Shown: piece by piece, positions 55,482 to 64,000 of the stretch
Layout: the number at the start of each line of letters is the position of its first letter
Numbering within the stretch: position 1 is the first letter of the stretch
From: Actinobacillus suis ATCC 33415
GTDB lineage: Bacteria; Pseudomonadota; Gammaproteobacteria; Enterobacterales; Pasteurellaceae
Direction: 5' to 3'
Length of the DNA stretch: 64,000 bases
NCBI RefSeq assembly: GCF_000739435.1
Contig: NZ_CP009159.1
Coordinates: forward strand, 558,001-622,000
Notes under the pieces: model-generated
Databases searched by the model: none
The model's input: the letters and a program-made list of their open reading frames with translations, nothing else
What the model was told of the DNA's origin: nothing
Made by a program: the position numbers and the translations under genes

Positions 55482-57404
55482 ATGAACAAATTAGACAATA
55501 AAATCATTCATGCTTTCAGTGAAGAAGGCTTATTAAGTAACAATATTCAAGGTTTTCGTCCTCGTGCCGCTCAACTAGAGATGGCGCAAGCGGTCGGAAG
55601 AGCAGTAAAATTTGCGACACCGACTGTGGTGGAAGCAGGGACAGGCACAGGTAAAACTTTTGCTTATTTGGTACCAGCATTGCTTTCCGGCAAAAAAACC
55701 ATTGTTTCGACCGGTTCTAAAAACCTGCAAGATCAATTATTTAATCGAGATCTGCCTACTATTCAAAAAGCTTTAAAATATAAAGGTAAAGTCGCTTTAT
55801 TAAAAGGGCGAGCCAATTACCTTTGCTTAGAACGCTTGGATCAAGTGGTGGCAATGGGCGTGCTGGGAGATAAATCAGTATTAGCGGATTTATCGAAAGT
55901 CAGCAAATGGCATACTTCAACTAAAACCGGCGATTTAAGCGAATGTATCACGATTGCGGAAGATAGCCCGATTTTACCGCAGTTAGTGAGTACTGCAGAA
56001 AGTTGCTTAGGTTCGGACTGTCCGCATTTTAAAGATTGCTATGTGGTGCAAGCTCGCCGCAAAGCTATGGAAGCGGATGTGGTGGTGGTCAATCATCATC
56101 TGTTTTGTGCTGATATGGCGGTCAAAGAAACCGGCTTCGGTGAGTTAATCCCAGAGGCGGAATTGATCATTTTTGATGAAGCACACCAATTGCCGGATAT
56201 CGCCAGCCAATATTTTGGTCAATCGCTAAGTTCTCGTCAGCTATTCGATATTTGTAAAGATACTAATATTGTTTACCGTACCGAATTGAAAGACCTCGCT
56301 CAGTTAGGCAAAGCGGCGGATCACTTACAAAAAGTGGTACAAGATTTTCGTTTGTTGATGGGGGCGGAAGGTACGATTCGTGGTAATTTGCGAGAGTTGT
56401 TTAACGACCAAAAAGTAGTGGACGGTTTAACTAAGGTTGCGGAAAACATTGATTTTTTAAGCGATGTGATTAAAAAATCACTCGGACGCTCGGAAACGCT
56501 CGATAAAATTTTCGAAAGATTGGCGGAAGTCAAAGTTCAATTAAAAAAATTGAGCGATACTACTGTCGTTGGCTATTGCTATTGGTATGAAGCCAACGGA
56601 CGTTCTTTCGGTTTACATATCACGCCGTTAACTGTGGCAGACAAATTTGGCGAACAACTCAAAAATCAGCAAATTGGTTGGGTATTTACTTCAGCAACGC
56701 TTGAAGTTGGAGGCAAATTTGATCACTTCTGTCAGCGTCTAGGCATTGAGAATGTGGAACAATTGGTGCTGCAAAGCCCTTTTGATTACGCGAATCAGTC
56801 TTTGCTTTGTGTGCCTCGTTATTTGCCGGATACCAATAAATCACACACCTTAACTGAATTAGGCAAAATGTTGATGCCCGTTATTGAAGCTAATAACGGT
56901 CGTTGCTTTTTGCTTTGCACTTCCTATTTTATGATGCGAGGTTTAGCGGATTTTCTGCGTGAACATAGTAAATTAAGCGTGTTATTGCAAGGGGAAACTA
57001 GCAAAGCCCGCTTATTGGAAAAGTTTATTGCGGAAGAAAATAGCGTATTGGTTGCCACCCAAAGTTTCTGGGAGGGAATTGATGTGCGAGGTGATGCGTT
57101 ATCATTGGTGATTATTGATAAGCTGCCATTTACTTCGCCGGATGAACCGCTGCTAAGAGCCCGTATGGAAGATTGTCGTTTACAAGGTGGAGAACCGTTT
57201 AACGATATTCAAATTCCGGAAGCGGTGATTACGCTTAAGCAAGGCGTAGGGCGATTAATTCGTGATGTAACCGATAGAGGCGTGGTGATCATTTGTGATT
57301 CACGTTTAGTGATGCGGAATTATGGTCAAACGTTCCTGAAAAGTTTGCCGCCGTCAACACGAACACGTGATTTAAATAAAGTGATTCAGTTCTTAAAAAA
57401 TTAG
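55482..57404 (+). CDS. yoaA: ATP-dependent DNA helicase YoaA (DinG/XPD family)
   Basis: YoaA is an XPD-like 5'-3' helicase that works with the clamp-loader subunit chi (HolC) in repair of stalled forks. The 640-residue product has Walker A EAGTGTGKTFAYLVPA (about 51-66), four Cys for a 4Fe-4S cluster (CLERL, SCLGSDCPHFKDC), DEAH box IIFDEAHQLP and motif VI QGVGRLIRDVTDRG. I prefer the ATG at 55482 because similarity starts there, although no clear ribosome site precedes it; an in-frame start at 55401 is possible. Confidence 0.93.
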   Translation: MNKLDNKIIHAFSEEGLLSNNIQGFRPRAAQLEMAQAVGRAVKFATPTVVEAGTGTGKTFAYLVPALLSGKKTIVSTGSKNLQDQLFNRDLPTIQKALKYKGKVALLKGRANYLCLERLDQVVAMGVLGDKSVLADLSKVSKWHTSTKTGDLSECITIAEDSPILPQLVSTAESCLGSDCPHFKDCYVVQARRKAMEADVVVVNHHLFCADMAVKETGFGELIPEAELIIFDEAHQLPDIASQYFGQSLSSRQLFDICKDTNIVYRTELKDLAQLGKAADHLQKVVQDFRLLMGAEGTIRGNLRELFNDQKVVDGLTKVAENIDFLSDVIKKSLGRSETLDKIFERLAEVKVQLKKLSDTTVVGYCYWYEANGRSFGLHITPLTVADKFGEQLKNQQIGWVFTSATLEVGGKFDHFCQRLGIENVEQLVLQSPFDYANQSLLCVPRYLPDTNKSHTLTELGKMLMPVIEANNGRCFLLCTSYFMMRGLADFLREHSKLSVLLQGETSKARLLEKFIAEENSVLVATQSFWEGIDVRGDALSLVIIDKLPFTSPDEPLLRARMEDCRLQGGEPFNDIQIPEAVITLKQGVGRLIRDVTDRGVVIICDSRLVMRNYGQTFLKSLPPSTRTRDLNKVIQFLKN

Positions 57405-57407
57405 TGA

Positions 57408-57452
57408 GCAAGCGGTTAAATTTGCAAAATTTTTTGCGGATCTGACCGCTTA
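57408..57452 (+). terminator. Inverted uptake-signal pair after yoaA
   Basis: CAAGCGGTTAAATTTGC and GCGGATCTGACCGCTTATTTT form an imperfect stem. Confidence 0.5.
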
Positions 57453-57469
57453 TTTTGGAGGATACTCAC

Positions 57470-57829
57470 ATGATTGTTCGTATGCTCAGAATGTTGATTT
57501 CCTTAGCGTTACTCTTTGCGATGCTATACGCTGGAAAATTACTTAGCATTCTGATTCCGATTGGTATTTCCGATAGTATTTGGGGAATGCTATTACTGTT
57601 TAGCTGTTTAGTTATCGGTGTTGTAAAAGTTGAATGGGTAACGCCAAGCGCAAGACCGTTAACACGTTATATGACGATCTTCTTTATTCCTATCTGTGCT
57701 GAAATTATCGAACATCTTGATACTTTACAGGTACATTTCACCTCATTTGTGTTCGCCAATATACTTAGTACCGCAGTTTCTTTAGTCTTAATTGGACTGT
57801 TTGCGCAATGGATTTTTCACCGTAAATAA
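57470..57829 (+). CDS. lrgA: CidA/LrgA family holin-like protein
   Basis: The 119-residue protein has four predicted membrane helices, including MLYAGKLLSILIPIGISDSI and IWGMLLLFSCLVIGVV. LrgA/CidA proteins modulate murein hydrolase export or transport small acids together with LrgB. GGAGGA lies 9 bases before the ATG at 57470. lrgB follows 14 bases after the stop. Confidence 0.9.
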   Translation: MIVRMLRMLISLALLFAMLYAGKLLSILIPIGISDSIWGMLLLFSCLVIGVVKVEWVTPSARPLTRYMTIFFIPICAEIIEHLDTLQVHFTSFVFANILSTAVSLVLIGLFAQWIFHRK

Positions 57830-57843
57830 TAGAAGAAGGTAAT

Positions 57844-58530
57844 ATGATATATTTTTATTCTCTCTTAACTATTTTCGCCTTTCTTGCTGGGCAGCGTATC
57901 AGCCAAAAGTTACGTTCGTCCGTACTTAATCCTTTTGTGATTGCTTTGGCAATCGTCATTTTAGTGATTGTGATGGGTAAAGTGCCTTATGCGGAATATT
58001 ATCAGGGCAATTTTCCGATCAACAATTTACTTGGTGTATCTGTTGTAGCGCTCGCCTTACCATTCTATGAGCAGTTACCGCAAATTCGTAAAAAATGGCG
58101 TCCTATTTTAGCGGTTGTTGTATTTGGAAGCGTATGTACCATGTTAACCGGTGTATTATTTGCCGTGTTACTGGGCGCAAGTCCGTCTATTCTTGCGGCA
58201 ATTGTACCTAAATCGGTTTCTACGCCGATAGCAATTGCGATTTCAAGCCAAATTGGTGCAAGTTCCGCAGTAACAGCGGTTGGCGTGCTGGTTGCTGGGC
58301 TGTTGGGCTCAGTATTTGGATTTAGCTTCTTACACTATATTGGCGTACGTAATGTCCGTGCTATTGGTTTAACGATGGGGGCAGTTTCTCATGCGTTAGG
58401 TACAGGACGTTGTATGGAATACAGTGTTAAAACCGGCAGCTATAGTTCTATCGCATTGGTATTAAGTGGCGTACTTTCGTCCGTTTTAGCGCCTTTCGTG
58501 TTCAGACTTGTATTAGCTTTATTCTATTAA
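57844..58530 (+). CDS. lrgB: LrgB/CidB family protein (YohK-like)
   Basis: The 228-residue polytopic membrane protein is the partner of LrgA. Family segments are AALPFYEQLPQIRKKW-like (ALALPFYEQLPQIRKKW), IVPKSVSTPIAIAISSQIGA and GAVSHALGTGRCMEY. GAAGAAGG precedes the ATG. Together lrgAB correspond to E. coli yohJK. Confidence 0.93.
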   Translation: MIYFYSLLTIFAFLAGQRISQKLRSSVLNPFVIALAIVILVIVMGKVPYAEYYQGNFPINNLLGVSVVALALPFYEQLPQIRKKWRPILAVVVFGSVCTMLTGVLFAVLLGASPSILAAIVPKSVSTPIAIAISSQIGASSAVTAVGVLVAGLLGSVFGFSFLHYIGVRNVRAIGLTMGAVSHALGTGRCMEYSVKTGSYSSIALVLSGVLSSVLAPFVFRLVLALFY

Positions 58531-58592
58531 TTTGGTATCTCATTCAATTCAGGGTACAATGCCCCGATTTTTGAAAATTAAGAATGGACATT

Positions 58593-60338
58593 ATGCAAGA
58601 AAAAGATCTTTCGACCTTTAAAACGTTTAAACGTTTATTTCCAACGATTGCGCCTTATAAGTGGGGACTTGTTGTCGGGGCAATCGCGCTAGTGCTGAAT
58701 GCACTGGTAGATTCGGGGCTTATCTATCTCTTAAAACCGTTGTTGGATCAAGGATTTGGTCAGGCAGATCACAGTTTTTTAAAACTTATGGCTGTGTTAG
58801 TCGTGGTATTTATTTTAGTGAGAGGTATCACGAACTATATTGCCGGCTATTGTTTAGCTTGGGTTTCGGGCAATGTTGTGATGACTTTACGTCGTAATAT
58901 TTTCCAACATTTAATGTATATGCCGGTCAGTTATTTTGACCAAAATCCGGTTGGACGCTCTCTTTCTCGTGTAACGTATGATACGGAAATGGTTGCGACT
59001 TCTTCTTCACACGCTTTAGTCACTATCGTGCGTGAAGGGGCATATTTAATTTCATTATTTGTGGTGATGATTTACACCAGTTGGCAATTATCGTTAGTGT
59101 TATTTGTTATGGCGCCCGTCATCGGTATATTAATCGGTATTGTGTCAAAACGTTTCCGTAAATTGAGCCGTCATATCCAAAGTTCAATGGGTGAATTAAC
59201 CGTAACTACCGAACAGATGTTAAAAGGGCATAAGGTTGTTTTATCATTCGGCGGTCAGCAAGTTGAAAAAGAGCGTTTTGATCGGGTAAGTAATGATATG
59301 CGCTGTAAAGGGATGAAAATCGTTTCGGCAGATGGGATTTCAGATGGCGTTGTGCAATTAATTGCGTCTTTTGCTTTATCGGTTGTTTTATATGTAGCGA
59401 CATTCCCTGAAGTGATGAGTGAAAATCTTACGGCAGGTTCGTTTACCGTGGTGTTTTCATCTATGATGGCAATGTTACGTCCGTTAAAATCGTTGACGAA
59501 TGTGAATTCACAGTTCCAACGTGGTATGGCGGCTTGTCAAACGTTATTTGAATTCCTCGATTTGAAAACAGAGAAAGATCTTGGTACTCACGAAGTTACA
59601 CGAGCAAAAGGTGATGTGGTATTCAATAATGTTTCGTTTAGTTATGAAGGTAAAGACGAACGTGCATTATATCGCATTTCTTTTGCTATTCCGCAAGGTA
59701 AAACAGTGGCATTGGTCGGTCGTTCCGGCTCAGGCAAATCAACAATTGCAAATCTATTAACGCGTTTTTATGATATTGATGAAGGTGAAATTACATTGGA
59801 TGGCGTAAATATCCAAGACTATAAATTAGCGAATTTACGTGAACAATGTTCGGTGGTTTCACAACAAGTGCACTTATTCAATGACACGATTGCCAATAAT
59901 ATCGCTTATGCAGCTACTGATAAATATAGTCGTGAGCAAATTATCGCTGCGGCGAAAGCGGCACATGCGATGGAATTTATTGAGAAGCTTGATGACGGTT
60001 TAGATACGGTGATCGGCGAAAACGGCGCCAGCCTTTCGGGCGGTCAGCGTCAACGTTTAGCGATTGCCCGTGCTTTATTACGTAATTCGCCGGTATTGGT
60101 ATTAGATGAAGCGACTTCTGCACTAGATACGGAATCCGAACGTGCAATTCAAGCGGCACTTGCTGAGTTACAAAAAGATAAAACCGTGCTTGTGATCGCT
60201 CATCGCTTATCTACGATTGAAAAGGCTGATGAAATTTTAGTCGTCGATCACGGACAAATTATCGAACGTGGTTCTCACACTCAATTACTCACACAAAACG
60301 GGGCTTATAAACAATTACATAGCCTTCAATTTAGCTAA
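58593..60338 (+). CDS. msbA: Lipid A export ATP-binding/permease MsbA
   Basis: MsbA is a homodimeric ABC exporter that flips core-lipid A across the inner membrane. The 581-residue product has a six-helix membrane domain (1-330) and an ATPase domain with [14 protein letters not shown] (about 375), [16 protein letters not shown] and [11 protein letters not shown]. The start [17 protein letters not shown] at 58593 aligns with other MsbA proteins; an ATG three codons earlier (58584) is possible. No lpxK is adjacent, although E. coli has msbA-lpxK. Confidence 0.96.
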   Translation: MQEKDLSTFKTFKRLFPTIAPYKWGLVVGAIALVLNALVDSGLIYLLKPLLDQGFGQADHSFLKLMAVLVVVFILVRGITNYIAGYCLAWVSGNVVMTLRRNIFQHLMYMPVSYFDQNPVGRSLSRVTYDTEMVATSSSHALVTIVREGAYLISLFVVMIYTSWQLSLVLFVMAPVIGILIGIVSKRFRKLSRHIQSSMGELTVTTEQMLKGHKVVLSFGGQQVEKERFDRVSNDMRCKGMKIVSADGISDGVVQLIASFALSVVLYVATFPEVMSENLTAGSFTVVFSSMMAMLRPLKSLTNVNSQFQRGMAACQTLFEFLDLKTEKDLGTHEVTRAKGDVVFNNVSFSYEGKDERALYRISFAIPQGKTVALVGRSGSGKSTIANLLTRFYDIDEGEITLDGVNIQDYKLANLREQCSVVSQQVHLFNDTIANNIAYAATDKYSREQIIAAAKAAHAMEFIEKLDDGLDTVIGENGASLSGGQRQRLAIARALLRNSPVLVLDEATSALDTESERAIQAALAELQKDKTVLVIAHRLSTIEKADEILVVDHGQIIERGSHTQLLTQNGAYKQLHSLQFS

Positions 60339-60343
60339 TCGAA

Positions 60344-60378
60344 CGAAGTCTCCCTTTCGGGAGACTTTTCGTTTTTTA
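60344..60378 (+). terminator. msbA terminator
   Basis: AAGTCTCCC and GGGAGACTT around TTTC, then TTCGTTTTTT. Confidence 0.9.
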
Positions 60379-60436
60379 CAAGCGGTCAAAAATGGCTAAA
60401 AAATTACAAATTTTTAACAGAATTAGACCGCTTATA
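60378..60436. repeat. Inverted uptake-signal pair upstream of lolB
   Basis: ACAAGCGGTC and GACCGCTTAT are about 38 bases apart between msbA and lolB. Confidence 0.6.
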
Positions 60437-60472
60437 AGGTAGAATAGCCACTCACGTTATAAAAGGTTCGCT

Positions 60473-61105
60473 ATGAAAAAATTTTCTTTTTTAGTTTCGC
60501 TCGGCGCGATGTTAGTGTTAACGGGCTGTAATTCGGTGTTAGATGCACCTACAACTGTTCAGACACCGACCGCACAAATCCCACATGCTGATGCCAAATG
60601 GCAGCAACATCTTAATCAATTAGCGCAAATTAAGCGTTATCAAGCAAAAGGGCAATTCGGGTACATTTCACCTGAAGAGCGTTTTTCTTCACACTTTGAT
60701 TGGCAATACCAATCAGTAAATAATTTCGGCTTAGAGCTTTCATCAAATTTATCGACAAAGTCGATGAAATTACATCGTACTCAACGAGGATTAACCGTTT
60801 CGGACAGCGAAGGGCGCTCACGTACGGAAGCGGATGTTGATGCGCTGATGGAAGAAATTATCGGCGTTTCGTTTCCGATTGATCAATTTGCCTATTGGGT
60901 AAAAGGTCAGCCGGAAAAAAACGGTAATTATATTGTGAATGAAAAACGTCAACTTTCACAATTTAGTTATCTGATTAATGGTCAAGTGTGGCAAGCGAGC
61001 TATGTTGAATATCACGAAGATCGCCAACCGAACTTACCGAAGTTAATCGTATTAGAGAATGGTCAACAAACCTTAAAAATTCGTATTGATCAATGGACGT
61101 ATTAA
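60473..61105 (+). CDS. lolB: Outer membrane lipoprotein receptor LolB
   Basis: LolB accepts lipoproteins from LolA and inserts them into the outer membrane. The 210-residue product has lipobox LTGC (Cys about 19), followed by NSVLDAP and the LolB fold segments [20 protein letters not shown] and the C-terminal [25 protein letters not shown] precedes the ATG. Its stop overlaps the ispE start (TAATG), and the lolB-ispE-prs order matches E. coli. Confidence 0.94.
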   Translation: MKKFSFLVSLGAMLVLTGCNSVLDAPTTVQTPTAQIPHADAKWQQHLNQLAQIKRYQAKGQFGYISPEERFSSHFDWQYQSVNNFGLELSSNLSTKSMKLHRTQRGLTVSDSEGRSRTEADVDALMEEIIGVSFPIDQFAYWVKGQPEKNGNYIVNEKRQLSQFSYLINGQVWQASYVEYHEDRQPNLPKLIVLENGQQTLKIRIDQWTY

Positions 61106-61950
61106 TGAATAAAGTCACTTTACCTAGCCCGGCTAAGTTAAATCTTTTTTTATACATTACTAACAGACGCACAGACGGTTATCACGAGTTACAAACCTTA
61201 TTTCAATTTTTAGATTTTGGCGATGAAATTTCACTGGAAGTAAATCAGAGCGGTGAAATTGAATTGTTAAACGAAATTGAAGGAGTCGAAAAAGAGCAGA
61301 ACTTAATTTATCGAGCTGCAAAATTATTACAAAATCATACCGCTTGTACGAAAGGTGCCAAAATCGGCGTAACCAAACGTTTACCAATGGGTGGTGGCGT
61401 TGGCGGAGGTTCATCGAATGCGGCAACCGTACTGGTTGGATTAAATCATTTTTGGCAAACAGGCTTAAGTCTTGAAGAGCTTGCAGAACTAGGACTGAGC
61501 TTAGGTGCGGATGTACCGATTTTTGTGCGAGGCGTTGCGGCTTTTGCAGAAGGTGTCGGCGAAGTGTTAACACCTTGTGAGCCGGAAGAAAAATGGTTTG
61601 TGGTGTTAAAACCGAGTGTTTCTATTTCGACTGCCGTCGTTTTTAATGACCCTAATTTGCCTCGAAATACGCCAAAACGTAGTTTAGCAGAACTGTTAGA
61701 GAATAAATGGGCAAACGATTGCGAAAAAGTTGTGCGAGATCATTATTCAGAGGTTGAAGATCTTGTTCAAGAATTGGTAGAATATGCATCGTTTCGGTTA
61801 ACGGGCACTGGTGCTTGTATTTTTGCCGAATTTGATTCAAAAGAAGACGCGCAGAAAGTCTTCGACCGCAAACCTCAAAACGTGTGTGGTTTTGTTGCTA
61901 AAGGGCAGAACATTTCGCCTTTGCACAAAAAATTAAACTTAATTCCCTAA
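61105..61950 (+). CDS. ispE: 4-diphosphocytidyl-2-C-methyl-D-erythritol kinase
   Basis: IspE is the fourth MEP pathway enzyme, a GHMP kinase. The 281-residue product begins [20 protein letters not shown]; the ATP motif is [20 protein letters not shown] and the C-terminal [13 protein letters not shown] is typical. Coupled to lolB by TAATG. With ispD and ispF (28466-29622), three MEP genes lie in this window. Confidence 0.97.
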   Translation: MNKVTLPSPAKLNLFLYITNRRTDGYHELQTLFQFLDFGDEISLEVNQSGEIELLNEIEGVEKEQNLIYRAAKLLQNHTACTKGAKIGVTKRLPMGGGVGGGSSNAATVLVGLNHFWQTGLSLEELAELGLSLGADVPIFVRGVAAFAEGVGEVLTPCEPEEKWFVVLKPSVSISTAVVFNDPNLPRNTPKRSLAELLENKWANDCEKVVRDHYSEVEDLVQELVEYASFRLTGTGACIFAEFDSKEDAQKVFDRKPQNVCGFVAKGQNISPLHKKLNLIP

Positions 61951-61981
61951 CTTCCCTTTGTAAATTCAAGGATCAATTCCA

Positions 61982-62932
61982 ATGCCAGATATCAAACTGT
62001 TTGCGGGTAACGCAACGCCAGAACTTGCAAAACGTATTGCAGAGCGCCTTTACATCTCTTTAGGCAATGCAACAGTCGGTCGTTTTAGCGACGGTGAAAT
62101 TCAAGTTCAAATTAATGAAAACGTACGTGGTTCGGATGTGTTTATTATCCAATCGACTTGCGCACCAACTAATGACAACTTAATGGAATTGATTGTGATG
62201 GTTGATGCTTTACGTCGTGCGTCTGCAGGTCGTATCACGGCTGTTATCCCTTATTTCGGTTATGCTCGTCAAGACCGTCGTGTTCGTTCAGCGCGTGTGC
62301 CGATTACGGCAAAAGTGGTTGCGGACTTCCTTTCAAGCGTAGGTGTTGACCGCGTTTTAACCTGTGACTTACACGCAGAACAAATCCAAGGTTTCTTTGA
62401 TGTACCTGTAGATAACGTATTTGGTTCTCCGGTGCTTATCGAAGATATTCTTAAGAAAACGGATTTAAATAATCCAATGGTGGTATCACCGGATATCGGT
62501 GGTGTGGTACGTGCGCGTGCGATCGCTAAATTATTAAATGACGCGGATATGGCAATCATTGATAAACGCCGTCCAAAAGCAAATGTATCACAAGTAATGC
62601 ATATTATCGGTGATGTTGCCGGTCGTGACTGTATCTTAGTTGACGATATGATCGACACTGGCGGTACGTTAGTTAAAGCTGCGGAAGCATTGAAAGAACG
62701 TGGTGCAACCAAAGTGGTTGCTTACGCAACGCATGCGGTATTCTCAGGTACTGCAGCAATGAACTTAGCGAACCCAGCATTAGATGAAGTAGTTGTAACC
62801 GATACAATTCCACTTTCTGATGAAATCAAAGCATTAAACAAAGTGCGTGCATTAACATTATCAAGCATGTTAGCAGAAGCTATTCGTCGTATTAGCAACG
62901 AAGAGTCCATTTCTGCAATGTTTGACGCATAA
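61982..62932 (+). CDS. prs: Ribose-phosphate pyrophosphokinase
   Basis: Prs makes PRPP from ribose 5-phosphate and ATP for nucleotide, His and Trp synthesis. The 316-residue product has [18 protein letters not shown], the flexible-loop and binding segments [17 protein letters not shown] and the PRPP site [26 protein letters not shown] precedes the ATG. Biased codons suggest high expression. Confidence 0.98.
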   Translation: MPDIKLFAGNATPELAKRIAERLYISLGNATVGRFSDGEIQVQINENVRGSDVFIIQSTCAPTNDNLMELIVMVDALRRASAGRITAVIPYFGYARQDRRVRSARVPITAKVVADFLSSVGVDRVLTCDLHAEQIQGFFDVPVDNVFGSPVLIEDILKKTDLNNPMVVSPDIGGVVRARAIAKLLNDADMAIIDKRRPKANVSQVMHIIGDVAGRDCILVDDMIDTGGTLVKAAEALKERGATKVVAYATHAVFSGTAAMNLANPALDEVVVTDTIPLSDEIKALNKVRALTLSSMLAEAIRRISNEESISAMFDA

Positions 62933-62937
62933 TTTCT

Positions 62938-62968
62938 GATAAGGGCGAGTTGAATACTCGCCCTTAGT
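62938..62968 (+). terminator. prs terminator
   Basis: AAGGGCGAGT and ACTCGCCCTT around TGAAT, then AGTTT. Confidence 0.8.
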
Positions 62969-63003
62969 TTATCTATTTCTTTCTATTAACCGAAGAGCTC
63001 ATC

Positions 63004-64000
63004 ATGTATTCCCTCATTCGTAAATGTCTGTTTGCTATGGACGCTGAAAATGCGCATAATTTTTCCGTTCAAGCGCTTAAACTTGTCGGAAAATTACCTT
63101 TTGATCCTTTACCCATTCCTCATAATCCAGTTGAGGTGATGGGGCTGCAGTTTAAAAATCCTATCGGTCTTGCCGCCGGTGCGGATAAAAACGGTGAAGC
63201 GATTGACGGTTTTGGCAAGTTAGGATTCGGTTTTATTGAAGTAGGAACGGTTACACCGGTTGCACAAGACGGTAATCCTAAGCCACGTCAATTCCGTCTT
63301 TTGGAAGCGGAGGGCATTATCAATCGTAATGGTTTTAATAATTACGGTGTGGATGTGTTGGTAGAAAATGTGAAGCGTTCCAAATATGACGGGGTACTCG
63401 GAATTAATATTGGTAAAAATGCCTTTACGCCAATTGAGAACGCTTTGGATGATTACCAAATTTGTTTACGTAAGGTGTATGAGTATGCCGATTATATTAC
63501 GGTGAATATTTCTTCACCGAATACCAAGAATTTACGTTCATTGCAATACGGTGATGCATTAGATGAATTGCTGAGTGCATTAAAGCAAGAACAATCAATA
63601 CTTTCGCAAAAGTTTGCAAAATATAAACCGCTTGTTCTGAAAATTGCACCGGATTTAACGGATGAAGAAGTTGCTTCGGTAGCGGATAGTTTGGTACGAC
63701 ATAAGATTGACGGCGTTATTGCCGGTAATACCACTTTATCTCGAGAACCGGTAGCAGGTTTAAAACATGCGGAACAGCAAGGTGGCTTAAGTGGTAAGCC
63801 ATTAAATTCGCTCAGTACCCATTTAATCCGTAGGTTGGCGAAGGAATTAAACGGGCAGTTGCCAATTATTGGTAGCGGAGGTATTCATTCTGTCTCCTCC
63901 AGTCAGGAAAAAATTGATGCGGGTGCAAGTTTATTACAAGTTTATTCGGCAATGATTTATCAGGGGCCGGCGCTGATTCAGGAGCTGGCCAAACAGATCA
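63004..64000 (+). CDS. pyrD: Dihydroorotate dehydrogenase (quinone), class 2, 3' end outside the window
   Basis: PyrD oxidises dihydroorotate to orotate at the inner membrane with quinone, in pyrimidine synthesis. The frame is open from 63004 to the window end (332 codons of about 340), so only the C-terminal tip is missing. The N-terminal [20 protein letters not shown] is the membrane-associating segment; [20 protein letters not shown], the Ser-base region [20 protein letters not shown] and GSGGIHS are present. An uptake signal lies inside at about 63629. Confidence 0.96.
   Translation, partial: MYSLIRKCLFAMDAENAHNFSVQALKLVGKLPFDPLPIPHNPVEVMGLQFKNPIGLAAGADKNGEAIDGFGKLGFGFIEVGTVTPVAQDGNPKPRQFRLLEAEGIINRNGFNNYGVDVLVENVKRSKYDGVLGINIGKNAFTPIENALDDYQICLRKVYEYADYITVNISSPNTKNLRSLQYGDALDELLSALKQEQSILSQKFAKYKPLVLKIAPDLTDEEVASVADSLVRHKIDGVIAGNTTLSREPVAGLKHAEQQGGLSGKPLNSLSTHLIRRLAKELNGQLPIIGSGGIHSVSSSQEKIDAGASLLQVYSAMIYQGPALIQELAKQI

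Overview
The window is a Pasteurellaceae chromosome segment, most likely an Actinobacillus of the A. pleuropneumoniae clade. The evidence is the many copies of the Apl-type DNA uptake signal (ACAAGCGGT and its complement), often as inverted pairs between genes, together with low GC and Pasteurellaceae-type gene neighbourhoods (mreBCD-rarA, znuC next to mepM, sucABCD, trpBA). The species call is inference; no database was searched.

Layout. (1) 1-2710: the end of a type II-C CRISPR-Cas locus: the C-terminus of cas9, then cas1, cas2 and an array of 16 repeats and 15 spacers. The array reads toward the cas genes, and each repeat carries its own extended -10 promoter. A decayed seventeenth repeat touches the next gene. 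(2) 2705-7597: core genes: an unknown periplasmic protein, gdhA, bamE, yejK, ridA and pgeF. (3) 7694-about 18,710: a tRNA-Ile2 (CAU) gene followed by an integrated element of about 11 kb. It encodes a tyrosine integrase, a Fic protein, a coiled-coil protein behind a structured (C4-like) leader RNA, AlpA, a Rha-type regulator broken by an in-frame stop, a terminase small subunit broken by a 1-base frameshift, an Ash/Icd-like protein, several small overlapping genes and a DUF927 primase/helicase-like protein. It has no capsid, portal, tail or large terminase gene. (4) 18,776-64,000: core genes: a YceK-like lipoprotein, leuB, msrB, gapA, mreBCD-rarA, znuB, yafJ, ftsB-ispD-ispF, pckA, sucABCD, a VirK-like protein, znuC, mepM, dsbC, recJ, an OmpA-type lipoprotein, a HAD phosphatase, narQ, a GNAT, rdgB, ybjQ, fhs, ycgN, ydfG, trpBA, yoaA, lrgAB, msbA, lolB-ispE, prs and the start of pyrD.

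The most interesting part is the element. Its gene content (int, alpA, replication protein, orphan terS, no structural genes) fits a phage satellite of the PICI/P4 type. Two iteron clusters built on TTGGACTA lie at its two ends: 6 copies downstream of int and 12 copies downstream of the primase. The 6-copy unit and its surroundings form a 178-bp near-identical direct repeat, reminiscent of the paired ori/crr loci of P4. A GC-rich stretch downstream of the right cluster resembles a lambda-type cos site. The decayed right att copy and the broken rha and terS genes suggest an old, possibly immobile element. CRISPR spacer 11 of the same chromosome matches the integrase gene at 24 of 30 positions, which suggests the array was once primed against a related element.

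The core genes cover envelope assembly (bamE, lolB, msbA, mreBCD, mepM, ftsB, OmpA-type lipoprotein), the oxidative and gluconeogenic sides of central metabolism (sucABCD, pckA, gapA), isoprenoid synthesis (ispD, ispF, ispE), amino acid synthesis (leuB, trpBA, gdhA), nitrate sensing (narQ) and zinc import (znuB and znuC at separate loci).
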